The notes beneath the pieces were generated by a model, which saw nothing but the letters and a program-made list of their open reading frames with translations, ran no database searches and was not told where the DNA came from. The position numbers and the translations under genes are program-made. From NCBI GenBank assembly GCA_958496175.1, contig OY292276.1, positions 23,888,001 to 23,952,000 on the forward strand: DNA of 64,000 bases, read 5' to 3'. Shown here in pieces: positions 1 to 13,309 of the stretch; position 1 is the stretch's first letter; the number at the start of each line of letters is the position of its first letter. The stretch comes from Sisyra terminalis. Lineage: Eukaryota; Arthropoda; Insecta; Neuroptera; Sisyridae.

Positions 1-579
1 AACTAATTTGTTGGCGTTAAAATTGTGTTTGCAAGCAATTGTATTTGTAGATCTAAGGAAAAAGGATGAAAAAGAAAAAAAAATGTGCTGACCTGCAATC
101 ACCTCTATATTACTTATGTAACGTTTTTGATAATTTTGCCTTTGTTGTTTTTCTCGTTGTCACAAATGAAAAATAAGTAATAAAAATTCGAATATTTTAC
201 GTGCGAAGGCCAATAGTTTCTTCATAATTTATGCTCATTAAGGTTTTGAAAAAAACATTTTTTTTTTGTGTTTTGAGGTCAATTATGTGTTTTTCTTGCA
301 TAAAATTGATCGATTGGAGTTGCACTAGCAGTGCATATTGAATTTATAAATTGGTACTTCATAATTAATATTATACGAATTGATTTTTTTAAACTTGTAC
401 AACTTGTTCCTTCTTCTTTAGCTCGATTCATTGTTTTTAGGGTTCCGGGGCCAAATAAGAAAAATGAAGCTTATACTTTTGTCCTGTTTGGATAAAACAG
501 TCATTTGTCAACTCAAAAATTGTTACTATACGGATATACGGATGAAATTTGATGAGTGTAATAGGAATTTCCCTGTTTT

Positions 580-860
580 TTATCTTATAGAAAGTTCAAT
601 TTCTCGCGTGGTTGAACTTTTCCTTCCATCACTGTCGAATTCATTGAGCGGTTCTTTAGAAAGAAGGTAGTTCATCCTTCTTTTTAACAAGCTTGGGTTT
701 TTTTTAATTCTTCTAATTTTTCTTCTGCAACATCTAATAGAAATATTTTTCCCTTGGAGATTGTGACCCATTTTGGCTTTTCTTATTGACACCGTATCAA
801 TTATTGTTTTTTCTTCGTTTTTGTCAACATTTTTATATTTAAAGATTGATTCTCCCATTT
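580..860 (-). repeat. Decayed LINE-like repeat, copy 1 of 3
   Basis: Read on the minus strand this block resembles two other places in the window (about 53,130-53,400 on the minus strand and 54,640-54,790 on the + strand). Shared landmarks are a string like GGATGAACTAC and a lysine-rich stretch followed by GGAAGGAAAAGTTNAANCACG. The translations resemble the lysine/tryptophan-rich C-terminal end of insect LINE reverse-transcriptase polyproteins, but all three copies are short and broken. The family assignment is inference; the similarity between copies is visible. Confidence 0.4.
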
Positions 861-1552
861 GAATATCTCCATTCTTCTTTTTGCGTCACGAAACTTTTTA
901 AATACGTTTTTTCTTGTGTTTTAAGGATTCACATTACTGATTCCTACATTGTTACATTTCACACTTGGAGGGTGCATGGCCCTGGGCGGCACATGAAATT
1001 GGGACGACTTATTAATGTTGATAATTCCATTAAAGATTTTGCTTTGAGAAAAACACCAAGAGTACGTTCTTAAATAATTAAAGAATTTCAAGGTTTTTGA
1101 CCTTTTTCCAATTTTCTTGACTAATAATGAAAACAAGGGGTGGCGAATTTTTGATTCGTCCCGAACGATGAAAACGCACACTACGCCACTGCACACATAA
1201 AAGAATCAAAAAAATGGGGAAAATTTTCCCTTTATGCAGTTGTTCTTAATCTTATTGGAGGTACTGATCCTAATCAGTTTTATAGGCGCATTCACCAAAC
1301 CCTTCTTAATTGGAAAAATTAAATAGGATTTTTTCAAAATCAAAACATAGATATGTATGTATTTATTCATAGATGCACAAAATGGACAAAACCATTGAGA
1401 ACCAAAAACAAAACCATAAGTAATAAAGAACAAAATTATTAAAACATGATATCCGCCGAACCTGTGAGACTGACTCATCGAACCCCTAGCGTTCGATTGA
1501 ATCCAGGTTAAGAATCATTGATCTAAAGGATGAAAAATTGCGAAAGTCTAAA

Positions 1553-1697
1553 GCTGAACGAATGGTAGTTAAAACTAATAGGTATTGGATTCGAATCTCG
1601 TAATCGATAAATTTGTAATATTTCTCAATATATAAACTTTTTATATCCCTAGAATCGCTAAAAATCTTGGTGTTTAACGTTAAATAATCATTAAAAA
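1553..1697 (+). repeat. tRNA-derived SINE, diverged copy 1 of 5
   Basis: This copy carries the B-box-like GGATTCGAATCTCGTA followed by the family body (ATAAATTTGTAATATTTCTC) and the family tail (CCCTAGAATCGCTAA, then AATAATCATTAAAAAA). The tRNA-like 5' part is heavily diverged. It is recognised by comparison with clearer copies at 45,841, 55,061, 56,973 and 58,025. Confidence 0.6.
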
Positions 1698-2711
1698 AGT
1701 GCTTTCAACCCTTGGAAAATTAGAAAGTCTTTAGTCTGGAAATTTCAGGAAAAATATTTTCACTAGAATTTATGAAAAAATGAAACTATATCTGAAGTAG
1801 GTATTCCATATAAAAGTGACCACTTTTGGATTCATTCTTTTTCGATTTTTCTGAAATTTTTATGCTCTATTTTCCTCTTAACTAAAGTTATTAGTATTCC
1901 ATTGTTTTTAAATCAACCGGATTGAATGGTTGATCCTGATTTTTTGAAAAAAGGACGCTATCTGATTCTAAATTTTATTCTATTATTTTTTCATTGTTCT
2001 GTTTAGGCCCCTTCCCCTCCATCCCTAATGTTTAATTTATGATCTACTATTTGTTTCAAATACTAAATTTTCTCACCAAAAAATAGCGGTGAGAAACTTT
2101 CTTAGGAAAAAAAATAGTAACTTGTTCTGGGGAATAATGGAAAGTAATGAAACTAAAACAAGTAGGGATTCCTTATTAAAACATGATTCTAATATTATAG
2201 TCCTGAAATGCGGAATAATTATGCAATTGAAGATTCAGTAACTTTAACAAGGAACTCATCAAAAATGTACCATTTTTTTTTTGTGAAGCGTTTAATTCTC
2301 TACAAAATATGTTTGTAGATTTTCTGTGTGATGTATCGTTGATCAACTATAAAAATCAGAAGAATCAATACCACTTTTCCATGTATTCGTATGGAAAATA
2401 AAAAAATATGTTTCGCCAGCTATAAAAATCAGAAGTAAAAACCGTTTTTTTCCTATTTTATTTTTATGAAAACTATAAAAGTATGATGTGCAACATCTTA
2501 ATGTCAATCTTAGTATATTTATGAGCTTAAATTTTATCAGTTGTCTCTTAAGATTCAAACAAAACTTTTAAACTTGCTTGGAAGAAAAAAATGACACTGT
2601 AAACCACTAAATACTCTTTAATACCAAGAATCTTTAAAATTAGTTTTAGGTATATTTCTAGTTGAGCAAAAGATAGTATAAAGTATACTCATGTTTCTCA
2701 TTTTGTTACAG

Positions 2712-5700
2712 AACCGCCCGTAGCGAAATTTTCGACTAGACGTAAATCAGTATTTGCCGAAACGTATGATCCAGAAGAAGATGAAGATGACGGTGCCAAA
2801 GTTGTGTTTCCCAAGTCTGACGAACAGCGAAATCGTTTGGCCGAAGCGGTTCGCAACATTTTATTGTTCCGATCGCTCGACAAGGAGCAAATGCAGGACG
2901 TGTTGGACGCAATGTTTGAAAAAGTTGTCGAGACAGGCGAATACATTATCAAACAGGGAGACGATGGCGACAACTTTTATGTTATTGAAAGGTTAGTGGA
3001 GTTGAGCGATTAAAGAGGGTTGGCTTCATTTGATTTGTTTTTCAGTGGATTATTCGACGTTTTCGTCACCAATGAGAATAATGAAACGAAACAAGTATTG
3101 ACGTATGAACATTCGGGTAGTTTTGGCGAATTAGCATTACTTTATAACATGCCACGAGCGGCAACCGTCCGTGCAGCCACCGATGGCCGTCTTTGGGCAA
3201 TGGATCGACAAACATTTCGAAGAATCTTACTCAAATCTGCATTCAAAAAACGAAAGATGTATGAATCTCTTATTGACAGTGTACCAATGTTAAAATCTTT
3301 ACAGGTAAAGTCATATAAATAGTACAATTTCTTTTGGTTCTAACTATGAATTTATACTTTCCTAGGCATATGAGCGTATGAATTTGGCTGATGCATTAAT
3401 TCCACGAACTTATTCGGCTGGAGAACGTATTATTAAACAAGGTGAGACCGCCGATGGAATGTATTTCATAGAAGATGGACTCGTCAAATTCACGGCTGTT
3501 CGCGATAATGGTCAAGAAGTTGAACTTAGTCGTATCGGAAAGGGAGGCTATTTCGGAGAGCTGGCTTTAGTCACACACAAACCTCGAGCTGTTTCCGTTT
3601 ATGCAGAAAAAGATGTTAAACTTGCATGTAAGTATTTGATTACTTATTTCCCATTGGATATTTTAAGTAGAGCTTAAAAATAATGGGAAATTGCGTACTT
3701 TTGATGAACTTATTGTCTTTACCATTACAATCAAATGAACCTTCTTGTATATATGGTATACAATCTTGTCCTCTTCTTCCTCATATAAAATGACATGCTT
3801 ATGAATAGGAAGCATACTAAACATAGTACCTAACTAGTAACGAAGTAATTTGTAAGTAACATTTCGTTACTTCGAATCTAACACTATTAGTGTCCGATCA
3901 AACTTCCGGTTTCGATTTCAGCCTAGTTTCGGCTAAAAAAGTTTCGGTTTCGGTTGTCGTCAAGCCGAAACTACGACCGCAATCGAAACTGAATTCGTGA
4001 GATAAAAAGGTTAAAAATTATTGTTTTTTACTTATTATTTGATTCTTTAATTATGAATACTGATAACTATTAGTTCATAAAATTTTATTTAATATTCAAT
4101 ATTTTTTTTAGTTCGAAAAAACTAATCAAAGTTTAGAAGAAATTATTTTGTTTTTAAGATATAAGAAAGAGAACTTTCTATTTTGTGCACCTAAACATAT
4201 TAGATAAAAAGTAATTTTGTTTTGTAACTCTTTTTTATTATTTTATGTTATTCGTAAGTAGTATTAAAAAGAAATATTAGGTGCATTTCTTTCAAATCAA
4301 CCCCTTATTTCAGCATAAATAATTTATTTGAAATAAGAAATTATAATAATATTCTATGTTAATGATTAGCTCAAATATTAGGGACTAAATGATTAATGAA
4401 TACCTATTGAATTTAAAAGTAAAGAAGGACTAATTATGATTAAATTTTTTTCCTACGAAAACATGACCTTATATGGAAGTTTCGGTTTCGGCTGAAACTG
4501 GTGCAGAAATTCGGTTTCGGTCGTAAAAACTAGTTTCGGTCGGACATTAAACATTACCAATTACCAAGTAACGAATATGTATGACTTGTTACAGCAGCAA
4601 TCGTAAATTATAACATTCGGGGCATCTATTAATTACGTGAGACGTTTAGAGGGGAGAGGATGTGAGCAAAATCTTACATGGGGGAGAGGATGATCTCGGC
4701 AAATATTACGTATTTTTTTTAAAATTGTTCTTTTAAATTAATTAATGTACTCGAAGCTTAACTAAACTTACATTGCAAGTAGGCATTTTAAAAAATCTCA
4801 CGTGATATTAGGGGAGAGGGTCGAGTGAAATTTCACGAAATCTTATCAAGAAGAGAGGGTAGGTCAAAAAATAGCTAAAATTGTCTCATGTAATTAATGG
4901 ATGCCCCCCTTATGGTCAACTGGTGCCAGAAATATTAACTCTTTAGTAGGATTTGTTTAGAACGTGCAAGAAATACAGAGGCTGAACCAGCGCTCTAAAC
5001 TCTATGTAATTATATAAATCAAAAAAATAAACAAATCATTCCGCTTTTGGAGTGTTTTTATTTATGACTAAAGACCTAAAATATAATAAATATTTTCGAT
5101 TCATGTATACTGTAACGACGTCAATATCTGGCAACGTTTTATTTTCTATTTGGTTTTTAATTTAAGTCGCGATTTTTAGTTAACTCAATTCTAATATCGT
5201 AAAATTTCAATAATGTTGCTTATTCTTCATTATGGCCCGATTTGTTCGCGAATTAAATTAGAAACAGAGTGGAAATTAAAAAGTTTCGAGATATTGATGT
5301 CGTTAAAGTATACATGAACCTATTTTTCATTGAGGTGTTTCTTCCGTATAACGACCTATTTATTAGACTTTTTTCAGACATTTTTTTGAAAACCAATGAA
5401 AGGATAGAATTTTGAGTTTCTTATTATTTGTTTATATTTATTTTAAGCGTACGTATATACATTTTTAGCTAATAATTTCTAGTAGAACGTGAGCTATAGC
5501 ACTCTGAATATATTCATGTCGACAAAATGGACGCTCATTTCCTCCACGATTTCGACTAATTAGTTTATCTCAAATAAAAAGGCCGTTTTAATCTGTAACT
5601 TTGAAAACATGGAATGAACTAGAATCAATTGAAAATATAAAAAATTGGATTTTTGGCAGACTTCTGAAGAAAAAGTTGTAATTTCACGTATTTTATAATG

Positions 5701-6389
5701 TTTCGTTATAAAAAATAGAAATATTTTTTGATATAGAAGTATTTTTTGATGATTTTAATTCATTTATTCCGTGCTTCTACATATGCTGAGTTTGCCTTAC
5801 AAATTGAAAATCAACCGTTTTCGAGATATGATGGAGATAAATTTGGAAAACATAGTTTTAGGAAAACCTACTTAAAGTTTCAAGTACGGTCAAAATTATA
5901 ACGAGTCTTACGTTTTTGTAATGCCTGTATCTTTATAATTACTTCAATTTCATGTTAAGGAAGCAATTTATACCAAAAAAAAGAAAAAATAAACTTTTAA
6001 CCCATCATACGGGTGAACCCCCTTAATTAATTGACCGTCGATAGTTTTCTTTAAGAATCACATGCGAATCGCATTTCATTATTTGAGTACCTTAGATGCA
6101 TACAGTAAAATAAAAATATAAACGATATTTCTTTTTTATAAAATTATAATCTTTTTGTTCTTATCTACCTTTATCAAACGTTGTTCTAATCTAATCTCTC
6201 ATATTTTTTTTCTAGTGTAAAATATAAATTATAGTTTTTATTTTCTTTTCATTTATAGTTTTGGATGTTGAAGCATTTGAACGTTTACTTGGGCCATGCA
6301 TGCAAGTGATGAAGCGCAACATTGACGACTATGAAGACGAATTGATAAGAATATTTGGCTCAAAGTCCAACATCACCGATATCCGATGA
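2712..6389 (+). CDS. Pka-R2: cAMP-dependent protein kinase type II regulatory subunit (5' end missing)
   Basis: This subunit holds the PKA catalytic subunit inactive until cAMP binds, and anchors it through AKAPs. Four coding exons are visible: 2712-2991, 3046-3304, 3366-3627 and 6259-6389, all bounded by GT/AG and joining in one frame, ending with TGA. The first exon carries the inhibitor motif TRRKSVFAE; the serine after RRK marks an RII (autophosphorylated) rather than an RI pseudosubstrate. Two cyclic-nucleotide-binding domains follow: domain A with [11 protein letters not shown] and the phosphate-binding cassette [16 protein letters not shown], and domain B with [19 protein letters not shown]. 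The last exon gives the C-terminal helix with [14 protein letters not shown], ending ...ITDIR. The N-terminal dimerisation/docking domain is outside the window. The last intron is 2.6 kb and holds three MITEs. Similarity to animal RII subunits is strong throughout. Confidence 0.95.
3890..4546. repeat. MITE with GTGTCCGA(C/T)C terminal inverted repeats
   Basis: The left end reads GTGTCCGATCAAACTT and the right end is its approximate complement, AAACTAGTTTCGGTCGGACA. The ends contain many repeats of TTTCGG. A second, shorter copy with the same ends lies at about 16,730-16,968, nested in a hAT-type element. The element sits in the last intron of Pka-R2. No transposase is encoded; the superfamily is uncertain. 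Confidence 0.6.
4619..4907. repeat. MITE with GGGGCATC(T/C)ATTAATTAC inverted repeats
   Basis: The left end GGGGCATCTATTAATTACG is mirrored by TAATTAATGGATGCCCC on the right. The interior has G-rich blocks (GGGGGAGAGGATG) that are mirrored near the other end as GGGGAGAGGG-type strings. It is about 290 bp, non-coding, in the last Pka-R2 intron. Confidence 0.6.
5100..5318. repeat. Palindromic MITE, family of three copies (copy C)
   Basis: About 30 terminal bases are inverted repeats: TTCATGTATACTGTAACGAC on the left against the complement of GTCGTTAAAGTATACATGAA on the right. The interior (CTGGCAACG near the left end, TTCATTATGGCCCGA near the right end) matches elements at about 42,518-42,712 and 51,001-51,238. 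It is non-coding, in the last Pka-R2 intron. Confidence 0.6.
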
Positions 6390-6502
6390 AGACCTCCAAA
6401 AGAAATCATAAAACTTTCCATCACCATTCCTACCCCATTCGTAAATCATGTCGCGCCACTCTTGCACATTTTATTTTTAATTATCAAAAATTACTGAATG
6501 TG

Positions 6503-6508
6503 AATAAA
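6503..6508 (+). terminator. Candidate Pka-R2 polyadenylation signal
   Basis: AATAAA lies about 115 bases after the Pka-R2 stop codon, in AT-rich 3' sequence. It is the first canonical hexamer after the stop codon. Confidence 0.5.
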
Positions 6509-7251
6509 CATAACCCGATATAACATTTTCCAATTGAAAAAAAAAGTAATAAGAAAGTAATTTAAACTAAGAAATAGCAATTAATTATAATAACCGCACA
6601 TGAAATTAATTTCAGTTGAAAATTGACTGAGAGACTTTTGGCTAACGTTTAACTTGTTTTAACCGATTTATATTTTTTTAAAGTTGTATAAATGGCAGTG
6701 TATCTTGCTTATATTATCATTTAAAATAATTTTTAATGCAGTTTTTGTTGTTTTGTTTGTAATAATGAATTTTCTGAAGACTTGAAAATATGTTGCGTTG
6801 TTGTAGGGCAAGCGATTGAAATTTTCCGAGAGAGAAAAAAAAACGTTTCTTCTGTTTTATATTTATAAGATTATATTAAACGTTGATTATTTGTACGTGA
6901 TAAAAATGAGAAAAATGAGCTTTTTAAAAAAAAAGATTGTATAAATATAAATCTGTAAGAGTCAAATTTGTAAATTTTAACACTTTTAAAATGTTTTTTA
7001 TTTGATTTTTGGTTTATTTAAAAAAGTAAATATTCTGAACCTTTTGCAAGTTGTCTTGTGGAATGATGCGGGACATTATTTCCAAAAGACTTAAAAATAA
7101 TATCAAATAGTTAATCTTTAATGTATGTGCAACAGATTTCCAAGAATCTCAAAAAATATGACTTTATCATATACAATAAAAGTATGTGTATTGAGAATTT
7201 TTTTGGTTTTACGTAAATATTTGTTATGATATAAATGTTTATCTGGAATGA

Positions 7252-7487
7252 TCAATGTATTTGTGTAATTCGGGAGATTGTGCCATTGTAATATATTGGA
7301 AAATGAATAAAACAATAAATGTTAAAAAGCTCATCTGAACGCCCATCGATGGACGAGTCGTCGAGGAAAAGATTTGCATCACATTGTCTAGTCACTGAAT
7401 TGAAACCGGCTAAATGCGGTTTCGGCGACTCGTTCAAATCGACTAACTGGTTTTGTTCTGTGAACAAATCGAACCAATTAGCGTTCA
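7252..7487 (-). CDS. Isolated coding-like exon, unidentified
   Basis: On the minus strand an acceptor-like TATATTCAAG precedes an open frame that starts NANWFDLFTEQNQLVDLNES and ends at TGA at 7252. The first ~55 codons have a higher GC content and more balanced codon use than the surroundings (for example GAGTCGCCGAAACCG), as in the real exons of this window; the last ~20 codons look like AT-rich read-through. I do not recognise the protein. A WF-x-LF motif of this kind also occurs near the C terminus of ICA69-type proteins, but that is weak. It could be the final exon of a minus-strand gene, a pseudogene fragment, or chance. Confidence 0.3.
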
Positions 7488-10400
7488 CTTGAATATAATA
7501 GAAAACCTTAAATCAAAAATAATATTTAAAAAAATATATCTATGTAATGTTAGTAGTTTTAAAATCCAAATAAGTGTAATCCCAATTTTTGTGAAAACAT
7601 TACCGGTCCCTTCTTTATGTTTAATATAAATGAAAAAAAAAAAAATATAAGCAAATGTATATCATTGTGATGAATTTTAAATGGTTATTTATAAATGATG
7701 TCGTTAGATGTATAAAAAAAGAAACTAACTTTCGATGGTACAATAAAAATAAATTTCCAAAATTTTTCAACATTGAAAACTTTTGGGAGTTGCACCAAGT
7801 GTAAGACATAAGAAATGTAATAGATATTTGTTAAATTTATCAAGGAATTAATTAAGATGAATGTATTAGTTAAATTATTATCAAAATGCCATTTAATGCA
7901 ATTTATTTTAAATTTTGACTAATCTACTTACTTTTATTTAATTTTTCTAACTTTAAGAAATAGAACAGAGAAAAAATGATAACTAAAACGCAACTCAAAT
8001 GCATTATTTAAAACAAAGGAATTGGAATTTTCTTTTCAACAGAGGAATATTTATCAATAAGTATATAAAATTTTGGTGCTAATTCGCATTAAAATCTAAT
8101 TCTCTATCTTACTTTTGAGCACATATTTATTCAGACTGAAAAATCTTTCTGTATCATAAGATTTTCGATTATTATACATTTTTCGTATCTCTTGTAATAT
8201 TTAAACAAAAAAAAATAATTGAATACAATCAAGTCTGTTCGAGAAGGAGCGATTATTTGGAAAGTTTAGTTTTGAACATTTCACAAACCAAAAATGTATG
8301 ATATTCCTTATAAAAAGACAATATCAATCGAATTTTCTTTCAATTTGCTTCTAATAGGATTCTAGAATCGAATGCAAATGTATTTTTGTTTCATTTTAGA
8401 TGACTAGACCTTGAAAATTGACAAAAAAAAGCAATCGTTTTTTCGATTTTTAATGGAGTTTTTCCGTTTTTGCAAATAGAGAGTATTGAAAAGTTTTATA
8501 AAATTTCATAGTAAGTTACAAAAAGAAAGATTTTACTTATTGTTAACTATATGTTTCAAAAATTTCACAACCATAAAACATTAGCAAACCCGTACGAAAT
8601 TAAATATCTTTGAAAAAAGTTTTAAACTTATTAATACAAATTTATTCGTTACAATTTTATTCAAATGTATTTCTTTTCATAAGGAATATTCAAGTGTTTC
8701 GGTTTAGTTTGTCAGAATGAAGATATATTTAATAATATTAAATAATGTTATATTTTATGCCATATAATTAACGCGTAGATAAGAAAAAGTAAGATATAAT
8801 TATCCTAAGAAAAATATCTTTCCTCTTTTATTAAAATTCAATGAGCTTAATAAATACCCATATATGTTGTGCTTTGTGTAGATAAATACAGTTAAATCTT
8901 CCAAATCCAAACTGCCCAAATAGACAGATATTTTGCTGTTAACAATTGAAAATGTCCGATATATGCACACACAAAACATATAAAAATGTATATTTACTAT
9001 TACTATTATAGCCACGAGGATAATCACAATTTCATGACTTTTTTTCGTCTCATTTTAATGAGAGTATAGATTTAGATTTTAGTTCTCATTTTATGTGCAA
9101 TATTTATTAATTAGACCAAGATTGAGGATTTAAAAAGAAAATCAATATCAAGAAAGGGTACAAATTGCCTTTGTATTTACGTTATTCGACTAATTTTCGT
9201 ATTTATTTTAAAAAGACATTAATTTAAATATTTATTATTATTTTTTAAAAATATTCAAAATCGGTCATTTTGTGCCATTGATTCAAAAAAATGTTTTTTA
9301 TTATTTTTTTTATTCATTTAAAATATGGGTGACCAACATTTATTACGGTGGTGTGCACGTATTGGTATTCTCGTTTAAAACGTAAGACATGTTTTCATGA
9401 TTACACAATAGATTTAAAATTAACGAAAAACAGTAACAAGTTGAGAAACAAATGTTTAATACGCCATCAGTTGGAAACCTTGTTTAAGGTAGTTTGAGCG
9501 TTATAAAGATGTATGGGATAAGAATAAAAAATTCAACCAATATAAACCACTAAACTGCAAAAAATAGATAACTAAATTCGTTTTGGAGAAAAAAATATTT
9601 GGAAAGTTTTTATGCGATTGAAATTTAGTTTGCAAACTGTTGAACGTTCTTCTTTATACATCCGTAGTACCGTTTTACAGTGCCATCTTTTTGAGTACAA
9701 TGTGTTCAGGAAAAATGGAAAGGTCGGAATGTATACGTATCAAGAGGTCAATAAATCTTCTACCCTTTTTTTTAAATAGTCTAGTTTAAGGGAAACTAAA
9801 GTAGTCGGTTTAGCCACCTTGGGGTCGATTTAAAACTATTGGAGGGTCTTTGATTTAAAGGGTCGATTGGGGATCGAAGGAAAGCTTTTAATATGCAAAT
9901 AATACATATCTAACCGCGTTTGTACAATTTTTGAATGGTTTTGTAATTGAATTGATATCAAAAATTTACCTTTACCAAAAATTAATGTATATTTATTTGG
10001 GTGAAAAAAAATATTAACTATCTACCTATAATAAATCTAAAATCATAAAGTAAGTGTTTAAACACTTTTATTTTAATTATCTGAAAATTACTTTTATGAA
10101 GGTCGATGTGAGATCTCAAAAATTATGTTGAGGTCGATGGTTAAAACAGTTTGGCGATCTTTGATCTACTTCAGCGGTCGCCAAACTTTTTTATCTCACG
10201 GACCACAAAACTCAATTCAAATCCCGCGGACCACTAATTGATTATTTTAAGTGTTAAATATATTTATAAAAGTATTTTCCACATATCTGCGGACCAGTGA
10301 AATTTTCTCGCAGAATACCCCTTTGGCTAGATTGGTGGTCAAGTTGAACTTTTACTTACGAAAGTTTCAAATTATGTTTATTTTAACTATTAAATGCCTA

Positions 10401-12419
10401 TAAAGGTGTCGAAAATTGGAAAGCTTGGGAACCTCTACTCTTTTCAATGATTTACCACATTATGGTTACTACTTTACTGCCCTGCTGTTGGTTGGACCCA
10501 CCTATCATGGTTTGAGAAGAGATTGAGAAATGAATGAACAAAATTATATTTATCAATATTTATTTAATGATTCAATATATAAATTATTAATATAATAACT
10601 ACTAAGAAAATTAGAAAAAACCATAGAAGCACCATATGTGGCGCATTTACCATAAGTTGGTCACCTTATTAAATAAAAAATATTCTTTCATTACTATTTT
10701 GAATATGTTTCAATATGTTTTTGAATATATTACTATGTTGAATCGGTTTCATTATATTGAATTTTATATTTTAAACTTGAGCTTTTAAAATTAATGATCG
10801 ATTTTTAATTAAGTTTTAGTTTTTAAAATTAATGGGATCAAGGATCAAGATAAAGTGCGCTGGCGCAATATTGTTACATTTTTTTTTTCAAAAAGAAAAT
10901 GCTACTATATATGTATGACGGTTTCGAACGTAGAGAAATTAGAATTTAAAAAATAAACTTTGGACTAATATATATTTATTATTGATTAAATATACTTAAC
11001 ATATTTATAATTTGTGACTAATTTTCACAATACGTCTGATATGATACGACTTTTCAAAGCACAACATAAATCGAATTGCATTTTACTTTCTTCACTTTAC
11101 GTGGAAAAATAACAACTTCAGGTAAAATTGAAAAAAAAATAACAACTAATTATATATCTAAAATTTAGAGCAAAGCTCAAATTTTAAGATTTACGTAAGG
11201 AGAATTTTACCTCGAGACTATTATAATTAGTTAATATTAGGAAAATTATGTAATATATTAATATCTATGCTAGTGTGCACTATTAAAACTATTTTTAAGA
11301 TAATTTTCATACTTCATATTTGCTTGATTACGTTTTTTAACGCAAAATTAAATAAAAAAAAAATCACTGTATATAACTTTGGGAAATTATTTTTTTTTGG
11401 TTCTCTTCATTCAGATTGATTCAAAATTAAAAAAAAATGAAGAGTTACAAATTTATGTACATATATTTGTAATTGGTTTAAATGTAAAAAAAAATAATCG
11501 ACTAAATGCGATTCAGACGGAACATATCCGAAATATTATCATTAAAAAATCGTTTTAAGAAAGTAAAAATTAAAGCAAATAGAGAAGTGTGTGAGTCTAT
11601 ATTACAAAAATTCAATGTTTTTGATTTAACTACAAAAAAAAAAGCAAAATCAGTTCAGCAGATTTATTTGAAAGGGGTTTCATTAGACTAGATCAAGCCA
11701 ATTTAATATGCTTTTTATACTAATTTATCTGATTACTGAACAAATTGTTTATTAATTTTTTTAACTGAACAAATTATTTTCTAGACAGAAACAAATTGAA
11801 AAAGAGAAATAGAAAAAGGTGCGTGCATATAGAGGCTAAAATCCAAATTCATATTGCTTATGCACAATAATGTAACTCACAAAACCTTAATCAGGGCGCA
11901 CCTGAAATTCAGTCATCCTCTTGAAAATAAATGTTATACGTTTAATTTGTGTCCATGTTATGTATATTGAATTAATATATTAATTTAATTAAACATTTTC
12001 TATCTTTTATTAAAAACATTTATTTTTCAGATTTTTAAATTAAAACGATTCGCTAAATTTAGAGAACTTAGGCTATTAATCATAAAGGACTCGTGTTCTT
12101 CTCGATAGATATCGATTGTGGAAATGATATCCTTGAGGAATTCAATTGATGATTCTCAAACGAACCACACCCATTCTTCAAACGTTCATTTGGAAATGAT
12201 GAAAATTTCAAATCCATTGAAAAAATCTTGGTTGTCTTCGGTCAGCTTCTTCTGTAGCGAAAAATTCAATTAGAACAGTATTTACAAGTTTCAAAAACCC
12301 TGACACTTACTATACGTTTATCTCCAGAAATGATGATACTTTCTTCAACCCACAAAAAATGCCCTTGTCCTCAACTTCCAGGTCACTTGAATCTTAAAAA
12401 ATGTATTGATTTAAGTTAA

Positions 12420-13179
12420 GGGAGTATTCTAGTCTAGAGGCATGAATTTCAGGTAATTTTTGAAGTGTCATAAAAAATAGCCAATTAATATTTTTACCAT
12501 CCATTTTTTATCAGTTATTTATTAACATTTCAAGAATACAAAAAAAAATAAAAAAAGTTAAAAATTTCAAAAATTAGCAGCTGATGAAGTGGGGGGTCTC
12601 AAAAAATTGGCACATGACCATACCTACGATTTCAACCCTCCTAGTAATCTAAAACCAAAAAAAAAAGATTATTAATCTAGAATAATGTCGCAACGTCTGG
12701 AACTGCGGAAAAATATGAAAAAAAAATTTTCACGAAATGGCGACTGCCTGAAAAAAAAACAATTTTTGTACCACTTTTTTTGACTGTTTCGAATTTTTTA
12801 AAAATAGTAAAAATCAAAATTTGGGGATGGGGATAGTTCCAGACATAGACAAGTTTATAAAGAAGACTCTCTAAAAATTTCAGGTAAATCGGTTCAGTAG
12901 AACCTGAGAAATCGTGGGTATCGTTTTGAAAAAGACAGTTTCGAGAAAAACGCGTTTAAAGTTTTACGTTAAGTTTCAGGCAGCGTAATTGATAGAATAG
13001 TATGTATTACTTACATTCTCTTAATCAGCCATCCCAGCTTCATACAAAACCGCTATAACTTCGAAAATAATTTGAATTTTGAAAAATCCTTTTAGGAGGA
13101 TATTTTTGAATATCTAAACTATCTGATTATGAAAAAAAAAATTTTTGATTTTTTCAAATTTCTAGAGTAGAATACGCCC
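12420..13179. mobile_element. piggyBac-like MITE flanked by TTAA
   Basis: The ends are GGGAGTATTCTAGTCTAGAG on the left and the complement GGGCGTATTCTACTCTAG on the right. Both are flanked directly by TTAA (12,416-12,419 and 13,180-13,183), the target-site duplication typical of piggyBac-type transposition. The interior has no transposase. The superfamily call rests on the TTAA duplication. Confidence 0.7.
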
Positions 13180-13309
13180 TTAATAAACCAAAATATACCA
13201 TTAGTCGAAGTTATATACTTATATTAAGTAGTAAACCAAGAAAAATAGGCCACCAAAATGCATAGATAAATAAATGGTTGCCTAACTATACCAGTTTGTA
13301 AAAAAACAG

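Larger units (their letters stand above)
1..2711. other. Non-coding DNA upstream of the first visible Pka-R2 exon
   Basis: No supportable exon is seen here. The stretch is very AT-rich and is probably intron of Pka-R2, because the first visible exon begins at an acceptor site (TTTGTTACAG, ending at 2711) and the dimerisation/docking domain of the protein is absent from the window. It contains a decayed LINE-like block near 580-860 and a decayed SINE copy near 1553-1697, listed separately. Confidence 0.6.

Noticed and set aside
11506..11691. 61-residue lysine-rich frame at 11.5 kb.
   Set aside because: Lysine/asparagine richness is expected from AT-rich DNA; no conservation signal is visible.
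12110..12400. Minus-strand pair of possible small exons (IIISGDKRI followed by GTAAGT; TTCGCTACAG followed by KKLTEDNQDFFNGF).
   Set aside because: No consistent phase joins them without a stop nearby, each is under 30 codons, and no family is recognised.
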